Origin: Acidimicrobiia bacterium
Lineage (GTDB): Bacteria; Actinomycetota; Acidimicrobiia; IMCC26256; JAENVU01
DNA: 5,699 nucleotides
Reading direction: 5' to 3'
NCBI GenBank assembly: GCA_017882945.1
Contig: JADGON010000351.1
Location: forward strand, 1 to 5,699
Shown here: positions 1 through 5,699 of the stretch, in pieces
How the letters are laid out: every line of letters starts with the position of its first letter
How positions within the stretch are numbered: the stretch's first letter is position 1
Program-made: the position numbers and the translations under genes
The notes under the pieces: model-generated
What the model was told of the DNA's origin: nothing
Databases searched by the model: none
Seen by the model: only the letters and a program-made list of their open reading frames with translations

Positions 1-89
1 ATCAGCTGGATCGTGGTGTTCTGGCGCTCGATCTCACGCCGTACGATCTCGGCGACCTCGGAATCAGCTGCTTCCAGCGCGTCGGCCAT
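1..89 (-). CDS. glyA: Serine hydroxymethyltransferase, N-terminal fragment (cut by window edge)
   Basis: Only the first 29 codons are in the window; the gene continues past its left edge. The product interconverts serine and glycine using PLP and tetrahydrofolate, in the cytoplasm, and feeds one-carbon metabolism. The visible peptide begins MADALEAADSEVAEIVRR and continues EIERQNTTIQLI. The E-x-x-RQ-x-x-x-I-x-LI pattern is the classic opening of this family, just before its LIASEN motif, which would fall off the edge. ATG at 89-87 is chosen because the family alignment starts near there; an in-frame GTG at 101-99 would add four residues. No good Shine-Dalgarno sequence precedes the ATG. A TAGTGT box at 103-98 suggests a near-leaderless transcript. 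The gene follows the glycosyltransferase after 66 bases on the same strand and has no obvious functional tie to the sugar genes. Identification is strong for such a short piece but rests on one motif. Confidence 0.85.
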   Translation of the reverse strand, partial: MADALEAADSEVAEIVRREIERQNTTIQL

Positions 90-135
90 GCCCGCGCACA
101 CTACCCACTGGGTCGCTCCCACGTCCGTACTTCAT
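64..135 (-). other. Possible 23-codon upstream ORF overlapping the glyA start
   Basis: An ATG at 135-133 is preceded, after five bases, by GGGAG (145-141), a better ribosome site than the one in front of glyA. The frame encodes 23 residues starting MKYGRGSDPVG and ends with TGA at 66-64, which is inside glyA in another frame. Its first part lies in the 39-base repeated element. It could be a leader peptide that modulates glyA translation, or a chance ORF in GC-rich DNA. In the second copy of the repeat the ATG is ACG, so the ORF is not shared, which counts against a conserved peptide. Confidence 0.2.
98..127 (-). promoter_or_regulatory. Possible glyA promoter (weak -35, TANNNT -10)
   Basis: TAGTGT at 103-98 fits the TANNNT form of -10 box common in high-GC Gram-positive bacteria. 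CGGACG at 127-122, 18 bases upstream, shares only the central GAC with TTGACA. Transcription would start about two bases before the glyA ATG, giving a near-leaderless message. The -35-like part lies in the repeated element, while the -10 part lies outside it and is absent from the other copy. This is a pattern match only. Confidence 0.25.
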
Positions 136-147
136 GGCCGCTCCCGC
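109..147 (-). repeat. 39-base direct repeat, copy B (upstream of glyA)
   Basis: Read on the minus strand from 147 to 109, this segment matches 2253-2215 at 34 of 39 positions with no gaps. The identical blocks are GCGGGAGCGG, GAAGT, CGGACG and GGAGCGACCCA. The element itself contains GGGAGCG twice, 25 bases apart, like paired binding half-sites. It lies in the gap between the glycosyltransferase stop (156) and the glyA start (89), ending 19 bases before the glyA ATG. No inverted symmetry able to form a hairpin is evident. Confidence 0.75.
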
Positions 148-155
148 CTCCCTTC

Positions 156-1253
156 CTAGGGCTCGACGGGCTCTTCTCCGGGGTCTGCGTCGGGGTCCGG
201 AGTGGCGCCCTCGTCGGGCCGGACCCGGCGGTAGATGGTGGTTCCGAGGTGGAACAGCTCCTCGAAGTAGCGCTTCCCCTGGGCTGCGATGACGCCCAGG
301 CTGATCAGCTGGATCGCGAGCACCGAGGTGATCCCGGTGAAGAGAAAGGCGTGGGGCGCCCGGGCGTAGGCGTTCTGGATCGCACCCGTGAGCCCGGAGT
401 TGCCGAACTCGGACGGCTGGCCCCACACCTGGAACACGTGCCAGGTGCACCAGAAGAAGGAGTACGCCGCGACCGCCAGCAGGATGAGCCCGGGAAGCAT
501 GAAGAACAGGAACGGCCGGAAGAGAAACGACGAGAACACCGACGACACCGTCGAGCGCGAGACCCGGAAGTTGGTGGCCGCCCGACGCGTCCCGCCCGTG
601 GTGTGGAACGACCAGTCGAGGTGCGCGGGGATCTCGATGATCCGCGCGTGCAGGATCTGCGCCTTGTAGATGATCTCGGTGTTGATCTCCGTGTCCATCG
701 CGCGCAGGTCGAGGCTGCGCAGGAACCGACCGTCGTAGACGCGCACCATCCCGGTGACCGTGCTGAGGTCCCCTCCCGCCGCGCGCGACAGCAGCCAGTT
801 GGCGGCCCGGCTGAGGATCCGGCGGGTGAACGGGATGTTCGTCGTCCGACCGCCCTTCGCGTACGGCGAGGCGATGACGATGCGGGCTCGCGAGTCCTGG
901 ATCGCGTAGAGCATCCGGCTCAGGTGATCCGGGTCGTAGCTGAGGTCGCAATCCATCACCGCGACGTAGTCGCCCCGGGTCGAGTTGAACGCGTATCTCA
1001 GCGCCTGTCCCAGCAGGAAGTTCACCCGGTGATGAAGGATGCGCACGTTCGGGTGCGTCGCCGCGAACTCGTCGGCGAGCGCGCCGGTGTCGTCGGTGCT
1101 GCCGTCGTTGACGACGACGATCTCCCACCGGTACAGATCCTCGAGCGACGCGAGCTGATCCGAGAGCCGAGTGAGCGTGTCCACCACGACCGCGGCTTCG
1201 TTGTATGCCGGAACGATGACCGAGACCAACGGGCGGACCTTGCGTCCGGTCAC
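156..1253 (-). CDS. Membrane-anchored family 2 glycosyltransferase (DPM1/GtrB-like)
   Basis: This 365-residue protein has an N-terminal GT-A domain, likely cytoplasmic, that moves a sugar from a nucleotide donor, probably to a lipid carrier or a growing glycan. The visible motifs are VSVIVPAYNEA (residues 10-20), the nucleotide-binding VVVNDGSTDDT (46-56) and the metal-binding DCD (101-103) in VMDCDLSYDPDH. Two hydrophobic segments follow, about 246-270 and 302-322, then an acidic, proline-rich tail rich in D and E (347-365). This layout matches polyprenyl-phosphate glycosyltransferases related to dolichol-phosphate mannose synthase. One variation is that the usual N-x-G-x-G-x-A segment after the donor site reads NFLLGQALRYAF (78-89). 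The GTG start at 1253 overlaps the deacetylase stop as GTGA, with GAGG a few bases upstream, pointing to coupled translation. It ends with TAG at 158-156. The donor sugar and acceptor cannot be read from the sequence. Confidence 0.88.
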   Translation of the reverse strand: MTGRKVRPLVSVIVPAYNEAAVVVDTLTRLSDQLASLEDLYRWEIVVVNDGSTDDTGALADEFAATHPNVRILHHRVNFLLGQALRYAFNSTRGDYVAVMDCDLSYDPDHLSRMLYAIQDSRARIVIASPYAKGGRTTNIPFTRRILSRAANWLLSRAAGGDLSTVTGMVRVYDGRFLRSLDLRAMDTEINTEIIYKAQILHARIIEIPAHLDWSFHTTGGTRRAATNFRVSRSTVSSVFSSFLFRPFLFFMLPGLILLAVAAYSFFWCTWHVFQVWGQPSEFGNSGLTGAIQNAYARAPHAFLFTGITSVLAIQLISLGVIAAQGKRYFEELFHLGTTIYRRVRPDEGATPDPDADPGEEPVEP

Positions 1254-2236
1254 GACGCCTCTGCGAAGACCGGCGCGCGGACGGGGAGATCCCGCGCGGC
1301 AACGTCACGCGCGTGCTCGCCGACGGGGACGACGTCGAAGTGGCGCCGGAACAGCTCGAGGTACGAGCTGACGCGTGCGAGCTTCTCGTTCAGTGCGATC
1401 TGCATGCCGGGGAAGAATTCGAGCGCCTTGACGTCGTCGCCCGAGATCAGGTCCAGCGGATGCATCAGGATCGACGGCCCGACGCCGGTGGCCCGGCAGA
1501 TGCGCAAGGCGGTGTCGAAGTACGCCCGCGCCGCGATCGGTGAGTACGCGCTCAGCATGAGGAGGTAGCTCACGTGGATGGGGACCTTGAACCCGGGCAG
1601 CGTGGTCACCGGCAGCTCGAGCAGCGTGCGGTCGTCCACCGCCCACCGGTACGGGCGAACGGCTCGGCGCCCGTCGGACCAGGTGCCGTACAGCAGCTCG
1701 CGCTCGGCGCGCTGCGCCGCCGTGAGCTGCGCGGTGCGGAAGTAGTAGGCGCGGGCGAGCGGACCGATGTAGGTCGGCAGCGTCGACGCGTCGTACGCGT
1801 ACCCGCGCCGGACCAGGACCCGCAGCGTCGTTTCCGAGAGGCTGTAGCCGGGACCACGGAACCCGTCGGTCCGCACCCCGGTGGCGGATTCGATTGCGTC
1901 CTCGGCCCGCTCGAGCTCCTCGTCGAGCTGGGCCTCCGAGTAGCGGTGCAGCCAGGGCTCGTGGCGAAACGAGTGGTTGCCGATCTCGTGACCCGCCGCC
2001 GCGAGCGCCCCGAGCGCATCGCGGTTCTCGGCCAATGCGGCGTCCTGGCCCACGACGAAGAACGTGATCCGGAGCTGGTGCCGGGACAGCACCTCCAGGG
2101 CGCGGGGAACCAGGACGTCGAGATAGGACGGAAAGGACTCCCAGCCGTCGTCACCGTGGATCTTCATGTACGACCACTGGTTGTCGGCGTCGAGCGACAG
2201 GCTGGCGATCGGTTTGGGTCGCTCCGGCGTCCGCAC
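1250..2236 (-). CDS. Polysaccharide deacetylase (divergent NodB domain)
   Basis: A metal-dependent hydrolase of carbohydrate esterase 4 type, expected to remove an N-acetyl group from a sugar in a glycan or glycolipid. Numbering from GTG 2236 gives 328 residues. Motif 1 is SLSLDADN (12-19) instead of the usual TFDDG; D16 and D18 are the likely catalytic and metal aspartates. Motif 2 is the metal-binding HSFRH (88-92), motif 3 is RGPGYS (127-132) and the late His motif is ILMHPLDL (256-263). No signal peptide is seen, so action on a cytoplasmic or lipid-linked substrate is more likely than on the cell wall. There are two possible starts. GTG 2293 makes a GTGA overlap with the flavoenzyme, like the other junctions. 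GTG 2236 is preferred because the extra 19 codons are low in complexity, carry rare codons (AGT, CTT, AGA, GCA, GGA, GAA) and partly overlap the repeated element. GGGAG (2251-2247) lies ten bases before GTG 2236. The substrate is unknown. Confidence 0.85.
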   Translation of the reverse strand: MRTPERPKPIASLSLDADNQWSYMKIHGDDGWESFPSYLDVLVPRALEVLSRHQLRITFFVVGQDAALAENRDALGALAAAGHEIGNHSFRHEPWLHRYSEAQLDEELERAEDAIESATGVRTDGFRGPGYSLSETTLRVLVRRGYAYDASTLPTYIGPLARAYYFRTAQLTAAQRAERELLYGTWSDGRRAVRPYRWAVDDRTLLELPVTTLPGFKVPIHVSYLLMLSAYSPIAARAYFDTALRICRATGVGPSILMHPLDLISGDDVKALEFFPGMQIALNEKLARVSSYLELFRRHFDVVPVGEHARDVAARDLPVRAPVFAEAS

Positions 2237-2253
2237 TTCGTGCCCGCTCCCGC
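2215..2253 (-). repeat. 39-base direct repeat, copy A (at deacetylase start)
   Basis: This is the partner of 109-147, in the same orientation and about 2.1 kb away. The five mismatches are scattered, not grouped at one codon position. The copy spans the preferred GTG start of the deacetylase (2236-2234) and runs into its first seven codons. GGAGCG occurs twice in the element 25 bases apart, as in copy B, and a third GGAGCG lies just upstream at 2263-2258. The -10-like box that follows copy B is not present here. Confidence 0.75.
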
Positions 2254-2289
2254 GCTCCGCTCCTGCCCGGCTTCTGCCGCGAAGCGTAC

Positions 2290-3618
2290 TCACGCGCTTG
2301 CCTGCAACGCAGTGGCCGCCCGCTCGGCGAGCTCGACGGTCTCGTTGACGTTCAGCGTGCCGTTGACGATCTGCGCGGAGCTCACGAGGTGCAGGCCGGG
2401 GACGCTCGTGGCCATCGACGGCACCCGGCGCGAGTAGCCCAGCGTCGGGATCGGGAAGACGCGTCGAACCCGGGAGATCCTGACCCCGAGCACATCGCTG
2501 TGCTGCAGGCTCGGATGCACCCGTTGCAGGCCGGCGACGAAGCGAGCCTCGATCTCGTCGTCGGGGATGTCGAACAGCGGGTCGTCGGGCCCCACGTACT
2601 TGGGCAAGAAGACCAGCGCGTGACCACCGAGCTGCTGTGGATCGACGAGGGCGGTCATCTCGACCACTGCGGTGAACGGCAGGTCGTCCATGAGGTAGGT
2701 GAGGTAGTAGTCGCTCAACGAGGCGCGCAGCACCAGCGACGCGCAGACGATCCCCTGATACTCGATGCCCCGCAGCCGCGCGCGTTCGGCTTCGGTGAGG
2801 TCGGCGCACAACCGGTCTGCGGTCGGTGTGTCGCTGGTGACCACCACGTGATCGAACGCCTTCGCCTCCCCACCCGCGAGCCGGACGTCGAGCCCGCCCG
2901 AGGGGCTCCGCTCGACCCCCTCGACCGTGGACGAGCAGTGGATCTCCACGCCCAGGTCGTCGAGCACCGTGGCGAAGCGTTCGAGCACCCGCGCGTACCC
3001 GCCGGGGACGTAGCCGAACATCTCCTTCTTCAGCCCGCTGCGCCGGGCCGCGTACAGCCGTTGGATCGTCGCCCAGATGAACGCGGCATTCGCTTCGGGC
3101 CAGCTCTCGCCGAGCTTCGCCCGCAGGAGGGGCAACCAGAAGCGCCGGAACGTCGCGCGCCCGGACCAGCGGGTCAGCCAGGCCTCGACGGTCTCCTGCT
3201 CGAGCTGCTGCCAGTCCTTCACCCGCGACCCGTGCAGGATCGTCAGCGCGAGCCGCACCTTCGAGGTGAGCGGCAGACCCTCGAGCCGGAGGAACTCCAC
3301 CGTGTTCGACACCGACGAAAGGTGGTCGGCCGCGTAGTAGCCGGTCTTGGTCTCGACCCACTGCATCTGCTCGTCGAGCCCGAGCCGGTCGAGCACGCGG
3401 CGCAGCGCGGAGTCCGACAGGAGGGTCACGTGGTAATGCCGATCCCAGGTGATGGGGCCGTCAGGCGTGTCGATCGACCAGGCGCTCGCGAGCCCACCGA
3501 CCCGGTCCGCCCGCTCGAACACGGTCACGTGCTTGCCCTGGTCGCGCAGCCGCAACGCCAGCGTCAGGCCGAGCATCCCCCCGCCGACGACCGCCCAGCT
3601 CTCCCCCACCGGAGTCAC
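2290..3618 (-). CDS. FAD-dependent oxidoreductase, amine oxidase/UDP-galactopyranose mutase-like superfamily
   Basis: A 442-residue soluble flavoprotein. The N-terminus carries an FAD-binding Rossmann fold, with VVGGGMLGLTLALRLRDQG at residues 10-28, E35 at the end of strand 2 to bind the ribose, and RVGGLA (39-44), as in amine oxidases, phytoene desaturases and protoporphyrinogen oxidase. The last 30 residues form the second FAD contact, but read SSAQIVNGTLNVNETVELA where amine oxidases normally have a Gly-Asp pair. A similar Q-I ... N-x-(S/T)-V ending is known in flavoproteins of surface-sugar clusters. The start is GTG at 3618, making a GTGA overlap with the upstream acyltransferase stop. 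No Shine-Dalgarno sequence is visible, so translation probably depends on coupling. The middle region (about 130-330) is not recognisable to me as any named enzyme. A role in oxidising or rearranging a sugar or lipid intermediate is inferred from context only. Family assignment is firm and the reaction is unknown. Confidence 0.85.
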   Translation of the reverse strand: MTPVGESWAVVGGGMLGLTLALRLRDQGKHVTVFERADRVGGLASAWSIDTPDGPITWDRHYHVTLLSDSALRRVLDRLGLDEQMQWVETKTGYYAADHLSSVSNTVEFLRLEGLPLTSKVRLALTILHGSRVKDWQQLEQETVEAWLTRWSGRATFRRFWLPLLRAKLGESWPEANAAFIWATIQRLYAARRSGLKKEMFGYVPGGYARVLERFATVLDDLGVEIHCSSTVEGVERSPSGGLDVRLAGGEAKAFDHVVVTSDTPTADRLCADLTEAERARLRGIEYQGIVCASLVLRASLSDYYLTYLMDDLPFTAVVEMTALVDPQQLGGHALVFLPKYVGPDDPLFDIPDDEIEARFVAGLQRVHPSLQHSDVLGVRISRVRRVFPIPTLGYSRRVPSMATSVPGLHLVSSAQIVNGTLNVNETVELAERAATALQASA

Positions 3619-4259
3619 GACGGAGGGTCGAGCTCGATGACCTCACCGGCTTGGATCGCGTATCGGAGCCCGCTGACCGGGCACACGACCTCGTCGCGAT
3701 CGGGCGGACGGGCGCCGGAGAACCGGACGATCGGCTCCCCGACCCGGGAGATGACGGCGACCGACCGCGCCGGCTGACCGACGACGAGGTGGAACGGCGG
3801 CGCGGAACGGGTGACGACCGATCCCATCCCGACCAGCGCGAAGCGACCGATCGAGAGATCGCAGCCGATCACGCTGCCGGCCCCGATCGACGCACCCTCG
3901 CCCACGTGGGTGGGCAGGGTGCGGTCGTCGGGCTCCGACGGGCGCAGCGTCGCGAGATCAGATGAGGTCGCGCGCGGGTACCGGTCGTTGGTGAAGATCG
4001 TTCCCGCGCCGATCATCACACCGTTGTCGATGGTCACGCCGTTGCACACGTAGACGAACGCGTTGAGCTTGACCCGGTCGCCGATCTGCACTCCGTACGC
4101 GATGTGCGTGCGCTCGCCGACGATGCACTCGGCACCGATGCGCGTTCCCGGACCGCGCACGTGCACACCGGACCAGATCGCGGTACCCGCGCCGATCACG
4201 ACGCCGTCTTCGATCTCCGCGGTGGGATGGATCCGCACTCCGGCGTGCGGAGGCGTCAT
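3615..4259 (-). CDS. Left-handed beta-helix N-acyltransferase, WbpD/WlbB-like
   Basis: A 214-residue trimeric-type acyltransferase built from hexapeptide repeats (I/V-G-x-x-x-x), visible from about residue 10 to 150, for example VVIGAGTAI, TRIGAECIVGERTHI and ASIGAGSVIGCDLSIG. It most likely transfers an acetyl group from acetyl-CoA to the amine of a nucleotide-linked amino sugar. The features pointing to the WbpD/WlbB and FdtC/QdtC group are KLNAFVYVCNGVTI (64-77), with N66 in the place of the family's active-site Asn, and FTNDRYPR (89-96). GQPAR (161-165) closes the helix, followed by a roughly 45-residue tail containing CPVSGLRY (193-200). ATG at 4259 overlaps the dehydrogenase stop as ATGA, and AGGTGA lies nine bases upstream. 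Downstream of a dehydrogenase and an aminotransferase, it would complete an acylated amino-sugar pathway. The acyl group and sugar are inferred. Confidence 0.87.
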   Translation of the reverse strand: MTPPHAGVRIHPTAEIEDGVVIGAGTAIWSGVHVRGPGTRIGAECIVGERTHIAYGVQIGDRVKLNAFVYVCNGVTIDNGVMIGAGTIFTNDRYPRATSSDLATLRPSEPDDRTLPTHVGEGASIGAGSVIGCDLSIGRFALVGMGSVVTRSAPPFHLVVGQPARSVAVISRVGEPIVRFSGARPPDRDEVVCPVSGLRYAIQAGEVIELDPPS

Positions 4260-5278
4260 GCCACTTGCTCACCTGCAGCAGATTCGCCACCCGGAAGCTC
4301 GCGCACCGAGATCCAGTCGCTGCGTTCCAATGATGCGTACGCCGCCTCGATGACCGCGACCGACGCGATGGCGTCGTCCGCCGTAACCGCGACCGGGGTG
4401 TCGTCCCGGATCGCGGTCACGAAGTTCTCGACCTGGGCACCCATGCACGCCTTCTTGTCGTACCCGTGGCCGAACTCGACCCACTCGGGGCTCGACGCCT
4501 GGCGGTAGCGCGCACCTTTCCAACCGACGCTGATCGTCCCCTCGGATCCGTAGAGGGTCAGGTAGCTGTCCGTCACCCGGTTCACGCTCCAGGAGAGGTC
4601 CACCGTGCCCAGGACGCCGTCGGGAGTGCGCAGGAGCACGCTGGCGGTGTCCTCGACCGCGAGGCGCTGGATCCGCTTGCCCTCGACCGCCATCACCTCG
4701 GCGATCGGGCCCAGGAAGTACCGGACGATGTCCACGGAGTGGGTGCCGTTGTCGATGAGCACACCGCCGCCCGAGATGGTCGGGTCGGAGTTCCAGCGGC
4801 GGGACATGTCCACACGCGACGCGAAGGCGTTCTCGAGCACGATCAGCTCGCCGAGGATCCCCGAGCCGACGATCCGGCGGGCCCGGATCACGTCATCGAC
4901 GAATCGGAACTTCGCCGCCATCGTGAAGACGACTCCGGCCGCGTCGGCGGCGGCCACCATCGTCGATGCGCTGTCCACGTCGATCGCGAGCGGCTTCTCG
5001 CAGAGGACGTGGCGGCCGCGTTCGATCGCGTGCAGAACGATCTCGGGGTGGGTCGACGGCGGGGTGCAGACGAGCACCGCGTCGACGTCAGCGTCTTCGA
5101 GCAGCGCGCGGTGCGACGGGTACGCGGTTCCGCGCACTGCCTCCGCGATCGCACTCGCCGCGCGACCGCGCACATCGGCGACGGCGGTGATCCGCGCGCC
5201 TTCGAGCGCCTCGAACACCTCGACGTACGACTGGGCGATCCCACCCGCACCGATCAGCCCCACCCTGAGCTCGCTCAT
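4256..5278 (-). CDS. Gfo/Idh/MocA family NAD(P)-dependent sugar dehydrogenase
   Basis: A 340-residue cytoplasmic oxidoreductase. The N-terminal Rossmann fold shows VGLIGAGGIA (6-15). The family signature CEKPLAID lies at 93-100, where K95 is the catalytic lysine. The C-terminal substrate domain has GGGVLIDNGTHSVD (170-183) with D176 and H180, the usual active-site pair. It would oxidise or reduce a ring hydroxyl of a sugar, probably a nucleotide sugar. In WbpB/WlbA systems the reaction is 3-oxidation of a UDP-GlcNAc uronic acid, supplying the ketone used by the neighbouring aminotransferase. ATG at 5278 is chosen over an upstream in-frame start at 5362 because the Rossmann strand begins right after it, a strong GGAGGG ribosome site precedes it, and it overlaps the aminotransferase stop as ATGA. 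No UDP-glucose-type 6-dehydrogenase is in the window, so the uronic acid assignment is inference. A role in inositol or NtdC-like hexose-phosphate oxidation cannot be excluded. Confidence 0.9.
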   Translation of the reverse strand: MSELRVGLIGAGGIAQSYVEVFEALEGARITAVADVRGRAASAIAEAVRGTAYPSHRALLEDADVDAVLVCTPPSTHPEIVLHAIERGRHVLCEKPLAIDVDSASTMVAAADAAGVVFTMAAKFRFVDDVIRARRIVGSGILGELIVLENAFASRVDMSRRWNSDPTISGGGVLIDNGTHSVDIVRYFLGPIAEVMAVEGKRIQRLAVEDTASVLLRTPDGVLGTVDLSWSVNRVTDSYLTLYGSEGTISVGWKGARYRQASSPEWVEFGHGYDKKACMGAQVENFVTAIRDDTPVAVTADDAIASVAVIEAAYASLERSDWISVRELPGGESAAGEQVA

Positions 5279-5699
5279 CGGTTCCCTCCATGGCCACCGG
5301 CTGCCGCGCGGATTGCGTCGCCGAGCATCTCGACGTGCCTCGCCTCGTACCGCTCGTTCCACGGAAGAACGAGGACGGCGTCGAGGAACGCGAACGTCCC
5401 GGGAAACCTATCCGGCGAGTAGTCCACCGCGTCGGACCTGGCGAGCGTGAACGGCCAGCGGCTCTGACCGAAGGTCCGCTGCTCGGTGAAGACGCGACAG
5501 GCGAAAGCCGGCTTCTGGATGTAGCGCGGCGCCGAGGCGATGCCACCCAGGCGCAGCTCGGCCGCCAGCGCGGCCGGACCGCCCGGGATCACGTCCGGAT
5601 CGACGAGCAGCGCGTACTTCCACCACGTCGCGACATCGTCGTCGCGCACCAACGGCGGAGTGACACCGGACACACCGTCGAGCTCCTCGGTCAGGAGCG
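5275..5699 (-). CDS. DegT/DnrJ/EryC1/StrS aminotransferase, C-terminal part (cut by window edge)
   Basis: The reading frame is open to the right edge, so the start lies outside the window; a GTG at 5673 is internal, not the true start. The visible 140 residues correspond to the C-terminal small domain of PLP-dependent sugar aminotransferases. Recognisable elements are the W-x-KYALLVDP strand, AAELRLGGIASAPRYIQKP, in which an arginine/glycine turn leads to the family's conserved tyrosine-proline segment, and the closing VLVLPWNERYEARHVEML helix start. The PLP-binding lysine and its surrounding motif lie upstream and cannot be checked. The enzyme would transfer an amino group, usually from glutamate, to a keto sugar nucleotide, presumably the product of the dehydrogenase encoded next. 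The two genes overlap by four bases. Family assignment is good; the sugar position aminated is not determined. Confidence 0.83.
   Translation of the reverse strand, partial: LLTEELDGVSGVTPPLVRDDDVATWWKYALLVDPDVIPGGPAALAAELRLGGIASAPRYIQKPAFACRVFTEQRTFGQSRWPFTLARSDAVDYSPDRFPGTFAFLDAVLVLPWNERYEARHVEMLGDAIRAAAGGHGGNR
5284..5289 (-). promoter_or_regulatory. Ribosome binding site of the Gfo/Idh/MocA gene
   Basis: GGAGGG on the minus strand, five bases before ATG 5278. It is the strongest Shine-Dalgarno match at any junction in the window, and it decides the start in favour of 5278 over the longer frame beginning at 5362. It lies inside the last codons of the aminotransferase gene. Confidence 0.75.

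Noticed and set aside
90..155. Folate or glycine riboswitch upstream of glyA
   Set aside because: The gap is only 66 bases and shows no recognisable paired stems or conserved riboswitch core. The shared element has direct, not inverted, repeats.
150..160. CCTAGG palindrome at the glycosyltransferase stop as a terminator
   Set aside because: The palindrome is only six bases, with no longer stem and no T-run after it, so it does not resemble an intrinsic terminator.
1..316. 13-base exact match between 1-13 and 304-316 (ATCAGCTGGATCG)
   Set aside because: Both sites encode an I-Q-L-I stretch on the minus strand (glyA and a glycosyltransferase membrane helix). The match does not extend further, so it is explained by chance codon agreement.
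249..1568. Long plus-strand ORF (439 codons) opposite the glycosyltransferase and deacetylase end
   Set aside because: Its translation is arginine-, aspartate- and glutamate-rich without any motif. It is the antisense shadow of two well-supported minus-strand genes in GC-rich DNA.
2294..3361. In-frame upstream extension of the deacetylase frame to 3361 (703 codons)
   Set aside because: The upstream part runs out of frame through the flavoenzyme gene and reads as arginine-rich nonsense. The NodB domain begins only near 2215.
2389..3777. Long plus-strand ORF (462 codons) opposite the flavoenzyme
   Set aside because: The composition is low in complexity and no domain is visible. The minus strand carries a clear FAD-binding protein over the same span.

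Overview
The window is a GC-rich stretch of bacterial chromosome in which every supported gene lies on the minus strand, so transcription runs from the right end to the left. The strong G/C bias at third codon positions, the frequent GTG starts and the tight gene packing suit a high-GC lineage. An actinobacterial-type organism (Actinomycetota, for example an acidimicrobial or thermoleophilic lineage) is my best guess. No taxonomic marker is complete here, so this is inference.

In transcription order the genes are: the C-terminal part of a DegT/DnrJ/EryC1/StrS sugar aminotransferase (5699-5275, cut by the window edge); a Gfo/Idh/MocA-type NAD(P)-dependent sugar dehydrogenase (5278-4256); a left-handed beta-helix acyltransferase of WbpD/WlbB type (4259-3615); an FAD-dependent, amine-oxidase-like oxidoreductase (3618-2290); a divergent NodB-type polysaccharide deacetylase (2236-1250, or 2293-1250); a membrane-anchored family 2 glycosyltransferase (1253-156); and the first 29 codons of glyA, serine hydroxymethyltransferase (89-1, cut by the window edge). 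Adjacent genes share ATGA or GTGA stop/start overlaps at four junctions, and a fifth is possible at FAD enzyme/deacetylase. This indicates one translationally coupled operon. glyA is separated by a 66-base gap and may have its own promoter.

The first three enzymes form a recognisable set for making an N-acylated amino sugar on a nucleotide carrier: oxidation to a ketosugar, PLP-dependent transamination, then N-acylation. In known systems (WbpB/E/D, WlbA/C/B) the product is a 2,3-diacetamido-uronic acid nucleotide. The glycosyltransferase, deacetylase and flavoenzyme would then transfer or tailor the sugar in a surface glycan or glycolipid. The exact product cannot be read from the sequence.

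The most unusual signal is a 39-base direct repeat (34 of 39 positions identical), present once at the start of the deacetylase gene (2253-2215) and once between the glycosyltransferase and glyA (147-109). It is not explained by protein homology and deserves a genome-wide search. In the glyA copy it carries a well-placed ribosome site and the start of a 23-codon ORF that overlaps the glyA start. No tRNA, rRNA, CRISPR array, insertion sequence or convincing terminator was seen. There is no gene-free stretch longer than 66 bases.
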